NCBI GenBank assembly: GCA_037974665.1
Contig: CM075770.1
Span: forward strand, 8,258,501-8,322,500
Direction: 5' to 3'
Length of the DNA: 64,000 nt
Source: Ehretia macrophylla
Lineage: Eukaryota > Streptophyta > Magnoliopsida > Boraginales > Ehretiaceae
Shown: piece after piece, positions 34,393-47,277 of the stretch
How positions within the stretch are numbered: the first letter of the stretch is position 1
How the letters are laid out: each line of letters opens with the position of its first letter
Translations under genes and position numbers: made by a program
The notes under the pieces: generated by a model
Database searches by the model: none
Told to the model about the DNA's origin: nothing
Seen by the model: only the letters and a program-made list of their open reading frames with translations

Positions 34393-36300
34393 ATATATAC
34401 CATCAAATAACAAAAAAAAATCAATAAATGATTCTTGACGACTAATTCTTCTATTCCTTAATCAACTTCCTCATTTTAGTAGGATACATTTGCATTTTCT
34501 CTATCCATTGCTTATCCCAAACCCTTTTTCTAGGGTGTGATGCACAAACTTGAACTCCTCGACAATTTTTTCAAAGTACTGGAATATTACACCAATTTCC
34601 TACAACACCAAAAAATTAACAACGATAAGTAAAAATAATAATCAAACAGAATTAGTATTAGTAATAATTATGAAATTGGTTCCACTGTTGTTATATCAAC
34701 AATCGTTTTATCAACAAGGTTTGCAGAACTTGATCGAATTGCATTAACATCAAATAGTTTGACAAAAACTAAAAACGAAATAAGTGAGTAATAAATTAAT
34801 TAAAAATTAAATAACAATAACTTGAAATTACCTATTTTACAAATGTAGAAGAAAAAAAAATACAGATCATATATATAGGGGCATTTGATCAATCGCATTA
34901 GCATTATCAATTCCATAATAGCATGTCATGCATATGCCTTCATGACTACTTCGAGAATGTTTTCGACTCATGGAATAAATGTTTGCATATTTTGCTAATA
35001 TAGTTTATATCTCTGGAATGCCAACACAATGTTACGATGATGATATTTTCCCAGTTCATGTAAAAATGATCTAAAAAAGAAGCTCTTTGGCATGTTAAGA
35101 TGAATGTGTTCTTTTTCTCAGTTCAGACATATGCTTATGCATTCCTACTACTACAATTAATAGAACGTGTTTAGCTGAACAACTTTTTAAACAGCAAAGC
35201 TCTATCAACATATAAGCTGCTTATGTATAAGCTCCTAAAATTGTCAATGGAATTCTACCCTGGTACATCCGTGTCCCGAATTAATCACTTCAGATCGAAG
35301 GTTTGTGATAATTATATTAGAGGATATGTATATAATCCACATACGTAATTGAAAACGTATATAGATAACGATATACACATGCATGTATTTCTTTATAATT
35401 ACGCATACTTGTCTTCTCCCTTTTGGTATACCGGAGGTACGTCCTTCACTAAATCGCGTTTAACACATGCACACTAAATTAAAAAAACTACATAAAATTC
35501 ATTAAATCTAAAATCTCATCATTCCAATTTCGCTAATTTACCACCTCATTCCAATTATTCCTTGTTGCCAATGGATAAGAAATTAACACATACCATATAC
35601 AACAAATATAAATGCATGCATTCAACCCCACACATTCCACCACTTATAAACCCTGATGCACGCTTGCGCGCACACACACATACACATATATATATATGTG
35701 CACCTTGAAATAAGTGATGAGGTTTTTCTACTTGGTACAACACGTGTGACAATCCAAATGATTCAAAAGATGAAGGCCGAACTGTAGAGACCAAAATAAA
35801 GTAAAATCGGATATAGAGAAAAAGAAACCAAAATAAAGTAAAAACAATTATAGAGAAAAAGAGAAAATTAGGAGACATGATGGAAAAATTAAAAAATAGT
35901 TGCAGCAAAAGCAGAAGATAATACAATCAGTATACACTAACCTGCAGTTGGAGTTATCAATGAGAACTGTAAACCACTCAAAATCCGAATTTAATAACGT
36001 TATTAATAAAAAGAATTCTACTGATAGAGATTAACTTAATTTAAATCTTAAATTAAGATTTGATAGAATCCTATGATAGATAGGAAGTCTTACATAAATA
36101 TAAGTTATAAAATTGAATAATATGATTAGGATAATTGTAGGTAACATTAATCTATAAAAGTCTTTTTCAAAATTCAAAATTGATTTTGTAGTATATCAGC
36201 ATATAAATATATCTACATATAATAATATGATTATTTAATTTTTAGAAAAAAAATGTTTGTAGATGCTCATAATGCGACATATGGCAAAGCGGTTGTTCTC
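34393..36300. other. Helitron 5' region without recognised genes
   Basis: AT-rich. Contains a CACACA/TATATA tract near 35668-35700. The terminal 35 bases up to 36316 are the Helitron 5' end. Nothing else supported. Confidence 0.45.
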
Positions 36301-36316
36301 TTAGAATATATAATGA

Positions 36317-37790
36317 TTCAGGATAAATAAATAACCAATCAACTTTATGTTTCTATAATTAGTAATGGTTTAGTCAAATAGGTTTGAATGTTAATTTATA
36401 CGTGCTAATGGATATTGGTTACTAGTCATTATTATACAATACAAACAAATAAAAAGAACAAAAGAAGAAGAAGAAGAATATGGCAACTAGCTTCTTTGTA
36501 TATGCTTGGATGATCTTGAAACTATTAAGGAAATCCATTATTAAATTAATTTTTCATCTAATGATTTAAGTTTTAAGTGCGAAATTTATTATTTTCAATA
36601 TATATGAGGGGAACGTTGTATTAAGTAATTATCTCCAACCTTATAAAGAGGGCCAATCTAAAATGTTTTAAATATATGACAAGGAGAAAGTCTTCTAGAG
36701 AACAAGAAAATAGTAAGTATTCACCATTTTATTAGCACAGGACATAAATAGTTGTAGTTGAGACTGTTGAGTTATAAGATGCATTTTGCCATTGTCTTGC
36801 ATATTACATAATCTGCATGTGGGGTATCGCGACAAAACAGGCTCTCACTATCTTTTAACTCAACGAGATTAGTTTAGTAGCGAAATATTTAAAATACGAG
36901 GGAGAAATTTGTTCACATTTTAAATGTGAATTGGTAAATAAGTTTTCAGTACACCTTGTATTTAATTAATTTGAATTATATCTTTTCTAAACAAATTATG
37001 AATTTCGGAGTTTGACATCTTACATAAGCTCTTAAAGAAATTTTCAATCAACAAAAACCAAAAAAAAAAATGAGAAGAAAAGCCTGTTATCGCCAATGGG
37101 GGAGATGTTCAAAGGTTAGTAGGGGCTGTAACTTTCACAGTAATTTTTAATTTTTTTTGAAAATATGTGGATCATAAATATTTTTAGTATGAAAAGTCAA
37201 TTTAACTCCTGGTGCTTGACGAAAGGATCCAGATTCCACAATATGCTGTGGGCTGGCTAAAAAAAAATTATCCATATATAAATATTAAATTGTATATTTT
37301 GACTTTATTGAACAAAAATTTTAAATTCGTCCTTAATTATCACCTATAGTAAGTAAAGAAGGTTGCCCCACAGGCCCAATTGTACTAAATGGTATTAGGG
37401 CAAGTTCAATGGAGTCTTTAAATTTAGAGACTTTCCAAATTTGGGTGTTCCAAACCTATTTCTAGAGCCCCAAGCCTAAAAAGCAACACTATTCATGACA
37501 AAAGTACGTATGGTCTACCACTTTTAACTTAAAAGATGTCATAATAGAGCCCCAATCTAAATTTTGGGCTCTAAATTTGTTGAACAGGGATCTATTTTGG
37601 CATCTTTTAAGTCAAAAGTGATGGACTCCACGTACTTTTATCATAAATAGTATTACTTTTTAAGTTTAGGACTCTAAAAATAGGCTTAAAACACCTAAAT
37701 TTAAAAAGTCTCTAAATTTGAAGCCTCTAGAGAATGGCCTTATGTGATGATTGTGATCGTGGGTTGTGTGAACTTACTCGAACAAGAGGG
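36317..37790. repeat. Segmental duplication D1, copy b (right part)
   Basis: Continues copy b to the right of the Helitron and matches 5775-7432 and 60515-61690, interrupted by the Tourist-like MITE at 37398. It lacks the segment around 6310-6950 of copy a. No gene. Confidence 0.82.
37398..37739. mobile_element. PIF/Harbinger (Tourist-like) MITE with TTA target duplication
   Basis: Starts GGGCAAGTTCAATGGAGTCT and ends CTAGAGAATGGCC. The arms are inverted copies (TTTAAATTTAGAGACTTT at both ends). TTA flanks it at 37395-37397 and 37740-37742. D1 copies a (7397) and c (61625) have the empty GGTATTATGTGAT. Same family as 22518-22824. Confidence 0.9.
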
Positions 37791-38649
37791 ACCATATCAC
37801 TGCAAATGGGCTCATGGAGTAGTATATCATTGTCACCTTATTTTTGTAGGTGAATGGTCCCCGAAATGGAGAAGAAAGGTGCTTTCTAGCACCAAAGTTT
37901 ATGTCATCTGCCATTTCTTTCATGAAAAAGGCTACTACTAATGATGAATTGACCCTTTCATTAATTAGAGTATATAAATAAGTCCCTCTTGATCAATAGG
38001 CAAACTTCAGACTGTCTATTGAAAAGTTAATAGATGAGGAAACTAGCTTTAAAATTTTGGTCTGTAATCTTTGGACAGTCACACGGTGGACCAAATTCCA
38101 ACAACTCTCTTGTTATTAGAGAAAAGCAAAAGGGTTGAGACATCTCTCAAATTAATTATTAGATTATCACATTATCTAAAAATTTAAATTATATTAGAGA
38201 GGTGTATATTACATTTATTTATTTTATTCAGCACGCGTCTCATGTGCAAACATGATTCATGTTTTAGCCTTACACATAAATAGTTTTAACATATTTTTTT
38301 TAAATAAATGACATTGAGACTTGAATCCAAAACCACTTAATAAACAACTGGACTACAATGCCACATATTAAATGATGTGTTCACTTAGTAACATAATTGT
38401 CGAATAACCCTCATGGACTGCAACATTTTAGACTTTTCTTTATAAATCCGCTCTACTTCCTTGTAAAGAGGGAAACCAAAAGATTCATAACATCTACTAA
38501 TGAATCTACTAATCGAATTAGTTGTAGAATAACGTTAATAATCAACAAATGAAATTCACGTGCTCGAATACCAGTTCAATAGTCAACGCTTGACCAACAC
38601 CATTGACAAAGTAAAATTGTTTATAATATATTTTCTTCACTCATGGTGG

Positions 38650-38940
38650 CGGTCCCAGGGGGGACCAGGGGAGCCCAGGTCCCCCCAACCTCTAGCCAAA
38701 AAAACAAAATTGAGTATAATTTTTTTAAAAAAATGTATTTGGCCCTCTCTCCCCCAACGTCTAACAGCTAACCAAATTTTTTAATGATTAATGTATGTGT
38801 ATATATAGCTAAATGAAATTTTTTACACTTATTTATGTTTAAAATATTTGTTATCATTATTCTTTCTAAAAAACACATACCCAAATTTTCTTAATTAAAT
38901 TTTGGCACCCCCAATACTAATTTCTTGGATCCGCCCCTGC
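38650..38940. mobile_element. GGCGG-ended insertion (hAT-like?)
   Basis: CTCATGG lies on both sides (about 38640-38646 and 38941-38947), enclosing about 290 bp that starts GGCGGTCCCAGGG and ends GGATCCGCCCCTG. Copy B of D2 lacks it. Non-coding. Confidence 0.6.
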
Positions 38941-40114
38941 TCATGGCTTCATGGGCAGCATGAAGGTGATTGCAATAGGTATTCGAGGAATCACGGGATA
39001 CTCCATACAAAGCAAGCAAGTTTTAAGGAAGAGACACTCGCATAAGGGCCTATTTATTGATTTAGAAACTAGATTTATCCTGGAAAATTCTTCTTTTGAA
39101 GAAGCCAATTGACTATTTTTAACCCGACAAAAATCTATCTAATTGACCGGCCAAACCTTAGGCTTGAAAACCCTACTCTACTCCAGGGACCTTTGAACTC
39201 CCACAAGGTGAGAGATTACTGAGGTTAAATATCACAGATTGTAGTATAAGACATTTACTATTATTGCTGCTCATATCTCAATAATTTTCCCTCTAGCAGA
39301 TATTTAAATGCATTATTATGCCTCTTTTTGTAAATAAAAGCACAAAAATCAGATTTTTTTTTTTTTTTTTGTGTCGAATAAAAAATCTGAGATAAACAGT
39401 TAAAGAATGCAACAATACATGTACTTTCTCATATATCAGCAGTCATAAAAAATAAAGGAAAAAACAAAAGAGCAATATTAACATCAACTTCTTCCATATG
39501 TATATGAAGATACATACTTTTAGTTTGAGAGGCATGCGCTGGAAAATGATGCTTATTCGAGTAAAACAAATAATGGAAATAGATACGAAATTTGACAATT
39601 TGTGAGACACTAATGGGACACATAACTAACATATTAGAAGATAGACAACAGAAATGAATTTAATAACTTTATAAAAGCTAAGAAGCATAATTTACTACGT
39701 TGCCTGGGCAAAGGTTTTGGTAATAGGTAAACAGTTTCACGGCCGTTTTTACTCAATAGTTTAGTAGCTCTTGAAATAATTTTTCCTTTTAACAAATAAC
39801 CAACTTTGAAATATACAAATAAAATAGGTACAGCCTTTTGGACTTTCTAAACAAGTAAATTAGATAATAATAACCATACAAGTATATGTCTATTGGGCCT
39901 ACTTGCACAAAGTACAGCATTACTAGAATTAGACGCACCACGTGGCCCAAATTCCCATAATATATCATGTTCAGGACCAAAAGGAAACGGGCTGCAGCAA
40001 ACTTCCATTCTAGTTTTGACCACTCATACTCTTAGTCCTTAGCATTATTAGTTTTTTTATATTTTGTATTTTGTATTTTCTTTTTTTCTTTTTTTCTTTT
40101 TTTTTTGGGTTTGT

Positions 40115-40148
<34 letters not shown>
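40115..40148 (+). repeat. Uninterrupted run of 34 G
   Basis: A pure G run followed by TGGGGTTGGGGGCGG, next to a T-rich poly-A remnant. Copy B of D2 has only GGG at the same place (51431). Able in principle to form a G-quadruplex. An assembly or sequencing artefact must be considered. Confidence 0.85.
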
Positions 40149-40149
<1 letters not shown>

Positions 40150-40690
40150 GGGGTTGGGGGCGGTTTCAAATAAAGTTTCATTGCCTGAAAACAAAATACA
40201 TCACCAGCTAGCCAATCCCAGTTGGCTCCATGTCAGATTTAAGTAGAGTATACAAAGGTGGGAGAATATTAAAAAATCAATCTCCTAGCAAAGCGTTTCT
40301 TAATTTACTTTTAGCGAGTCAGTCAGCTGGCTTTTGTTACCTTTGTTGTTCTTGTTATGAAACTGCATATTAATATTGGCATCATCTCTAGGATTCAAAT
40401 CCAGAACTGAAATATTCCTCCATGAATGAGGAATGTTACAATAAAGGCAAATTATCACTAGTTTTGCACTTGATTGCCCAATCAGGATGCATTTTAACGG
40501 TTCTATAAATACACTGATATCTAATAGATGGAATTTTAATTGCAATTGTCCCGATAACCTCCACAATTGGTTTTAGTATCATTTTCAATAATAACATTAA
40601 TTTTCAATTTAAATTTGCTTCACAGAGAGGCAAAACTCCTCAGTGCTAGAGCTTTTGCGTCAAGAACTGAATTGCTCTTGGTAAGGCCTA
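40150..40690 (-). mobile_element. LINE RNase H / 3'-end remnant, copy A
   Basis: The minus strand has a degraded RNase H-like stretch and the tail ending (MQFHNKNNKGN...) before the reversed poly-A. The homologous piece in copy B (51421-52020) is clearer. The LINE therefore predates the D2 duplication. Confidence 0.6.
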
Positions 40691-41559
40691 GCTATTCATA
40701 CCCCTAGCATTATAATCTTTTTATTTTATTTATTTATAAATATATGCACCCTTTTGGTATAATTTAATGCGAAGCTACTTAGCCAAAGAAAAATAATAAA
40801 AAAATATTTCGGACAATAAACTACTAATTATTATTTTTACCTTGGAAGCCTCTTCGCAAGAAACTTTTTCATTTAAAAAAAATATTAAACTGTTAACACT
40901 TGAAACTTTTAGATAAGATAATAATTAAGATGGTCTTAGATTCTAAGTTACTATTTCACTTGCAAGGCTATAATCCTTATTTCAATGGATTAATGTAATT
41001 ATTCTACCACATGGTTTTTACGGAGGCAGCTTATGTGCCAGGCCTTTCTTTGACCTTATAATTGGTGTAGTCTCACGGATATGTTCACGTGTAAGACTAT
41101 AATCTCATCATACTTAAGAAGAGATGTTGAGTTGATAAATCAATAAAGTAAATTTCTCTCTAGTAATTTAAAGTTTTAGACGAAGTCAGTTAATTAATAA
41201 GACACCTGCAAGTGTGAAGGCTTAAACAAAGATTGCCAAGCAGCCAATGCTTCCCGGCAATGCCGACATGGAAAACTAAATACCATGCATTACACCTAGC
41301 AACTAAAATCTTTCTTTAAAATTAAGGATATCTCAACTGGCAGTACATTCTGCAACAGCTTTTCTAGCAACAGAGAAACTCCCTAGGTTCAACAATATCC
41401 TTGGTAAGGTAGTTAACCTGACAGTCGAAGCTTAAACATGCAAAACAAAGGAAAGGAAACGGGGGTTATGATCTGAGGACCTCCTCTGATGATTAAGTTA
41501 GTTAAATGGTTTGAACAAAAATATTCGTGAATTGCAGAAAGAAGATAATAAATGATCTT

Positions 41560-41966
41560 TTGTTGAGTTTTTGGAGAGTATAACAAAAGTATAGAGAGAT
41601 GGAAGCTTTTTTTTTCTTTTTATAAATAGATTCCACTCTTTTGGTGTTCTTTAATGCGAAGCTACCTATCAAAAGAAATATAATAATAAAGTATACTTCG
41701 GACAATAAAATACTAACTTTTTACCTTGGAAGTCTTTTCGCAAGAAACCTTTTTCCTTTTGAAGAATTCAAACTAATTATTAAGTATACAATTTTCAACA
41801 ATTTAAACTTTTAGACGAGACAATAATTAAGATGGTATCAAATTCTAAGTTACTATTCCACGTGCAGGGCCATAATCTTTATTTTAATGGACTGACATAA
41901 TTTTTCTATCACCAGATTTTTAGGGGGGGCCAACTTAGGGGCCAGGTCTCTCTTTGACCTTATATC
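41560..41966. repeat. D2 fragment, further copy
   Basis: Matches 52320-52490 and 53050-53200 of copy B and 15260-15490 (TTTTGGTGTT.TTTAA.GC, CTTGGAAG.C..TTCGCAAGAAA, GGGGCCA.CTTAGGGGCCAGG). Cut at 41966 by the copia element. Confidence 0.7.
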
Positions 41967-42167
41967 TGTAAAGATGTAATTTCCCCTACTATTATGGGAT
42001 TCTTTCATTCATATTTATAACAATTACAAGATAAACTTTACAGTTTGAATTGCTATTCATGATATGCGAGAATATAAGAAGATAACTACAGAAGTTACAA
42101 GCTTATGTTTCATGTGCATAGGACTCTAACTGTCCTTTGGATAATTGCGGCTGATCATCACTTAACA
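41967..42167 (-). repeat. 3' LTR of copia element
   Basis: On the minus strand GTGGGAGGG (polypurine tract) is followed by TGTTAAGTGATGATCAGC, and the LTR ends TTACATCTTTACA: TG...CA form, about 201 bp. The right-hand LTR is missing. Confidence 0.75.
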
Positions 42168-44573
42168 CCCTCCCACAAGCTGAGGGTGGAGGAAGCACCG
42201 AGAGGTTGTCACGAAGTAGCTCGAATCGCGGCTTGAAGAGTGGTTTAGTGAATATGTCAGCAAGCTGGTCGCTCGTGAGAATATACTTGATTTGTAAAAT
42301 GCCATCAATAATCTTTTCTCTGACAAAATGGACATCGATTTCGATGTGTTTGCTGTGGTTATGAACGATCGGATTGCTGGCCATGTAAATTGAACTCACA
42401 TTGTCACTCAAAATCGTGGAGCAGGTCTGTTTGAGGCGAAGAAAATCCATGACATGACGAACCCATAAGATTTCAAAAGTAAGAGCAGCAATGGCGCGAT
42501 ATTTAGCCTCGTAGGTGGATTTGGAAACCGTTTGCTGCTTCTTCGAGCTCCATGTAATAATATTTTGGCCTAGGTATATTGTATAGCCAGTGGTTGAACG
42601 ACAAGTAGTTGGGCACCCGGCCCAGTCTGTGTCACAATAACTTGTGAGACTCATGTCATGAGTTGCAGTGAAACGAAAACCAAAATCAATAGTGTGCTTG
42701 ACATATCGTAAGATCCTCTTGGCAGCCACGAGATGTGATATACAAGGAGCTTGCATGAATTGACACACAGAGTTTACAGTATATGATAGGTCTGGACGAG
42801 TCATCGTGAGATATTGTAGTGCACCTATGAGTTGTCTATATTCCATGGGATCAGCCAAAAGATCACCATCCAAAGGAGTTAAGCGTGTGGAAGCCATCAG
42901 AGTGGAGACGGGTTTCGCACCGTTAAGACCGAATTGCTGGAGCAATTGAATTGAATATTTGCTTTGAGTTAGCAGGAGATGATCATTATGATGCTTAATT
43001 TCCATTCCCAAAAAAAAATGCAACTGCCCAAGGTCTTTCATGTCGAATGAGTTGGAAAGTTGTTGAATAAATGACTGAATATTATGTATGTCATCCTCTG
43101 TGATAACTATGTCATCGACATAGATAAGAGGAATAATAATATGATCCTAGGAATGACGGACAAATAGAGATGCATCGTGATGAGAATGAGCAAAACCACA
43201 AGAAAGCAAAAAAGAGCTGAATTTATGATACCATGCGCGCGGGGCCTGTTTTAGGCCATATAATGATTTGTGCAACTTGCAAACATAGTCAGGATAATTA
43301 GAATCCACGAAGCCTTGCGGTTGATGCATGAAAACTGTCTCTGAGAGATCGCCATGCAAAAATGCATTTTTGACATTGAGTTGGCGAAGAGGCCATTGCT
43401 TTGAGAGAGAGAGACTAATAACCAATCGAATAGTTCCAGGTTGAACAACGGGGCTAAAAGTGTCCCCGTAATCATGTCCGGGTTGCTGGGTAAACCCTTT
43501 TGTGACTACTAACCAAGCTTTGAGCCGTTCCAGAGAACCATTAGATTTTTGTTTCACTTTGTAGACGCACTTGCATCCTACTACATTCATATGGGAAGAC
43601 CGATGAACCAAAGACCACGTTTGATTTTTCAGTAGCGAATTAAACTCTTCAGTCATTGCCTTACGCCATCGAACATCTTTTTGAGCTTGAGTAAAACAAG
43701 TTGGCTCAACGAGCAAGTTGCTGATAGTCGAAACTAAGCAGTGCGGAAGCGGGTATCGAGTCGAGAGAAGTACTCGAGGCTTATGAGTACTATCCATGGA
43801 GCGAGTAACTATTGTATGGGTATGATTGGGCTGAGGAGGCACAAAAGAGAGTGGCAAAATAGAGTCTGAATTTTTAATAGGAGCAACATCAGACTATGGC
43901 CTTGAATAAGCATATTTCATTTGTGAAACATCATGTTGGTGCATGAAATCAGGTGTAGTAGGTGAATGAATTGGAAAGTGTCCCGATAGAGTATTAGATT
44001 GATCATCAAGTTGGGAATTTGGAACAGCGAGCGGCAAAGAAGCGGTTGTAGATGAGGAGGGCACGAGAACATCAGATGGTGGAGTAGAAGGAGTATTGAC
44101 AAAATCTTGAGGCAACAATTTGTGAGGAAATGGTTTTATAGTTAATGTCTTTCCAGTAGAGCCTGAAGGTGCAAAAATGACTGAAGGAAACTTAGCTTTA
44201 TCAAATACCACATTGCGAGAGATGATAATTTTCTGAGTAACAGGGTTGTAACATTGAAATCCCTTATGAAGAGGGCTGTACCCAACAAACACACATGGAC
44301 AAGTCTTGAAATCCAGCTTGGTACATCAAAAAGTGTCCAGGCAGGGAAAACACAATGATCCAAAGACACACATGGAAGAATAATCTGGCACAATATTATA
44401 TAACATCTCATATGGCGACTTGTTGTGTAAAGTAGGAGTCGGCAAGCGATTGATGAGATAAGTAGTCGTAGCGAAGGCATAAACCCAAAACTGCTGTGGA
44501 AGTCAACTATGAGCTAATAAGGAAAGTCCCGTTTCTACAATATGCCGATGTTTTCTCTCTGCGACCCTGTTTT
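41967..44573 (-). mobile_element. Ty1/copia element, Ale/Retrofit-like, 5'-truncated, broken
   Basis: A fossil on the minus strand. In order: end of integrase (about 44140-44573; AERKHRHIVETGLSLLAH), linker, reverse transcriptase (43147-43857) and RNase H (42103-43041), then a 3' LTR (41967-42167) preceded by a purine tract. RT and RNase H show FLHGDLSETVFMHQPQGFVD, SLYGLKQAPRAWY and KSTYEAKYRAIA. The protein reading runs into the LTR, as in Ale elements. The 5' LTR, gag, protease and start of integrase are absent where the next element begins (44574). Broken, with several breaks. No age from LTR comparison is possible. Confidence 0.88.
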
Positions 44574-44938
44574 AAAATAATCATGTTTCCACAATTCCCT
44601 CAAATCCCATGTTTTTACATAGTCATGATTCTATTACTCAGGGTTATTTTTCAAACAAAGATTTGTACTAAAATGCATATAACCCGGAGTGGTAGAATTA
44701 TCAAAATTCTTTTGGGATCAAAATAATGCATCTTTTATGCCTCAAAATTCAAAAAAATTTGCTTCTCAAAACCCTAATTCTTCTGAGTTTTATAAAAGTT
44801 TCTAAAGTGATTCTTTCCATCAAAACTTTTGCTATCCTAATTCAGTTGAATTTACTTCTCCTGAACCAAGTTTCGACGACAAGTTAGGCCAACTTGTCCA
44901 ACTCGCTGAATCCAACCACCAATTCATAGATAGGCTAC

Positions 44939-46506
44939 TGATTGCGTCGTTTTGCGCTCAAAAAATAGTAAGGTTAAATGATTGAAAATATTGCTTACTT
45001 GAATTACCTCTAGTTGTGGCAAGTAAAGGGTCGATCCACAGAGATTGGGTTATCAAATTAATTTAAGTCCTTAATTTAGAATTATTTGACTATTTCCCGT
45101 TACGGATAAGTTTGATTCAAAAGTCCAAAAGTCCAAAAGTACGGAAGTACAGAAAATTAAGTCCAAGAGATATCCACAAAATGTCCAAAGATACGCTAGT
45201 AACAAGGTCCAAAAGTGAATTAATCAAAAGTACTAAATTAAAGAATCACAACACTCAACATTAAAAATCCAAAGGGTTAATGATTTAGGGTGGTTATAGC
45301 TCAGTATACGCAAGTACAAAGTTATTAATTCAAATTAAAATTTAAGTCCTTCAGAAATAGGGCTACAAGCTCCCACTACTGAAATGAGTCTTTAATTACA
45401 TAAGTGATAAGATTAATTAATTAACAAGACTGGATGTGTTGGTACAACCTAACGATTTCTAATCTCTCAATTAATCTTTCACTTATGTAACCTGGAGGTG
45501 TCGGTACAACTAGACTAGAATCCATCCGAGGTAGTCTCGTATTACCACTGGTTTACAAAACCAGACGTATATGTATTTTCAATTAAATATAACATAACTA
45601 CAAGTATATGTATAATTAATCAAAGAATACTTAGAAATAAAAATATGAGACTTTAATAAATTTGAATCACAAAATATGTACAAGAGTAACCTTATACGTA
45701 CCACCACGAATCTCGGGTCTAGTATGCTATGATAAACTTTAAAGTACAAGAAATCATAATGAAAACCGAAATAAAAGAATACTTATCATGTTGAACCGAT
45801 TTCTGTAGACCAGTATGATTTCGATATGTTGATGGCTTACTAAACCCTTCCCTCGGGATTAAAACTTTGCACACAACTAAGAATAATAATTAAAACACTC
45901 AAAACTCACTTCACAAATACTTGAGTAGGAGAAATTGAGCTAAGAAGAGAAAAAATGGTACAAGCAAAATGAAATGAGGAATTGAGTATTTATAGAAGAA
46001 ATCTGACTCTATTCACATGTACTATTCACGTAGTGATGTCATCAATGTGTCAGCATGATGTCAGCGCCAAAGTCAGCATTGTGTCAGCACGATGTCAGTG
46101 CTAAGGTCACCATTGTGTCAGCATGATGTCAACGAAGATACTATTCACACGTTGACTTTACTATTCATGCATTGACTTTGACTTTTACTATTCACCTGTT
46201 GACTTTGACTTTGACCAAAAAGTTGACCAAGGCTACTTCAAAATTTTTCAACGTCCTGAATCCGTTTTCGCACTCCGTTTGACCAAATTCAATCTCGATT
46301 TGTTCGTGTCAAGGTCGTTCTACCTTCCTCCTTCAGTATTGCGCAGAAAATTCGCTTCGAAAGTTGGTTTTTATGGCCGTTTTTGCTCTTTCTTTTTTAA
46401 AACCTAGATTGCATTAAATTTGTGTAAAATATACAATTAATCTTGAAATAATAATACAATATACATGATTTAATGGATTAAAGTTACTAAAAATATAGAT
46501 TTATCA
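44939..46506 (-). mobile_element. Solo LTR (gypsy type) with 5-bp target duplication
   Basis: GCTAC flanks it exactly (44934-44938, 46507-46511). On the minus strand it begins TGATAAATCTATATTTTT and ends ACGACGCAATCA, the TG...CA form, 1568 bp. Near its 3' end is the CCAATCTCTGTGGATCGACC motif common in long plant gypsy LTRs. Inside are tandem repeats (ATTGTGTCAGCA.GATGTCA, about 46040-46135; TTGACTTTGACTTT, about 46150-46215). It interrupts the gag-like region of the plus-strand gypsy element and is younger than it. No internal region remains, as expected of a solo LTR left by recombination. Confidence 0.9.
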
Positions 46507-46511
46507 GCTAC

Positions 46512-47106
46512 AAGACCAAATCGGTCAACTAGCCGAGAGCATAAATGGGTGGGAAAAGACGAGCACTCTATTCAACCTGTCATGAGTTCACATGACCAAT
46601 ATCATTTCGTTCATCATGAAACTATCCAAAACCAGGTTGTTGAGCAAATAGAAGTGTTTAGTGGAGATAATAAGGGTAGAGAGTGTAACCTTAAAAATGA
46701 GGTAGACAACATGTCTGAGGCACACATTCCGGAATGGCAAAGCCAACCATCACTTTGGAATCAAGAAAATTTTTCTCAGAACTTTGAAAGTCAAGTCCCT
46801 GCATCTTTTCAATATGAATCTTCTGTTGACCCTATCCTTAATCTTTTCAAACAAAATGATCAACAAGATGATTTGATTGACTCTGCTCCTCCCGAACCCA
46901 ATGACAAATATGACCAACTTTATCAACTTGCCGAATCTAATGCTCGCGTGCTTCAATATTTAGATCAACATATTCAGTCTGTTATGAACCCCTTTGATGA
47001 AACAACATGTGAACAGACTAATGAAATGAGCGAGATTATTTGGGAAAAATTTGATAGGAAAAATGAATTTGAGGAAAATAATGAAATGCTTCGTTTAGAA
47101 GGGTAG
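46512..47106 (+). pseudogene. Gag-like region of gypsy element
   Basis: An open block with QDQIGQLAES just after the solo LTR and an LAESNARVLQYLDQHI repeat-like heptad further on. The LAES motif also occurs before the solo LTR (about 44905). Acidic and glutamine-rich. No zinc knuckle seen. Assigned to gag by position and style; fossil. Confidence 0.5.
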
Positions 47107-47277
47107 GATGGTCTTAGTAATGTCATGACTCAACCCGACTCTAATTCCATTTCAAGAAAGATGAGTGTACATACTTCCTTAGAGTCTTCACTCTTTTAGG
47201 ACGAGTCTATTGAGTTTACTTTCATTCCTACATCATTTTGGACACCTGAAGAAGATGTTAATGAGATTGACCGACCT

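Larger units (their letters stand above)
30437..36316 (-). mobile_element. Helitron, 5.88 kb, degraded, with Rep/helicase remnants
   Basis: Read on the minus strand it begins TCATTATATATTCTAAGAG (36316) and ends CTAG (30437-30440). A short hairpin (CCC-GTGC-loop-GCAC-GGG with one bulge, 30447-30464) lies 6 bp inside the 3' end. It is inserted exactly between A and T, AAGTAA|TTC. The other two D1 copies show the empty site (AAGTAATTCTTGATAAATAA at 5769, AAGTAATTCATGATAAATAA at 60508). These are the defining Helitron marks: 5' TC, 3' hairpin plus CTRR, AT target, no target duplication. Protein remnants lie in the correct N-to-C order on the minus strand (see the two entries inside). A SINE and a LINE tail are nested within it. 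No intact ORF, so not autonomous now. Confidence 0.93.
38387..41410. repeat. Segmental duplication D2, copy A
   Basis: Collinear with 50007-54284: TTGAATAACCCTCAT..ACTGC, then AGTCATTAAAAA-type and GAGACACTAATG.GACACATAA blocks, then the LINE remnant, then the ACCTTGGAAGCCTCTTCGCA block. Contains a GGCGG-ended insertion (38650) and a G-run (40115) that copy B lacks. Confidence 0.8.

Noticed and set aside
35555-35926. 123-codon minus-strand ORF
   Set aside because: Lies in degraded Helitron interior, partly over a CACACA/TATATA tract, and matches no family I know.
40064-40246. ORF with a polyglycine stretch
   Set aside because: Produced by the G homopolymer; no homologue in the other D2 copy.
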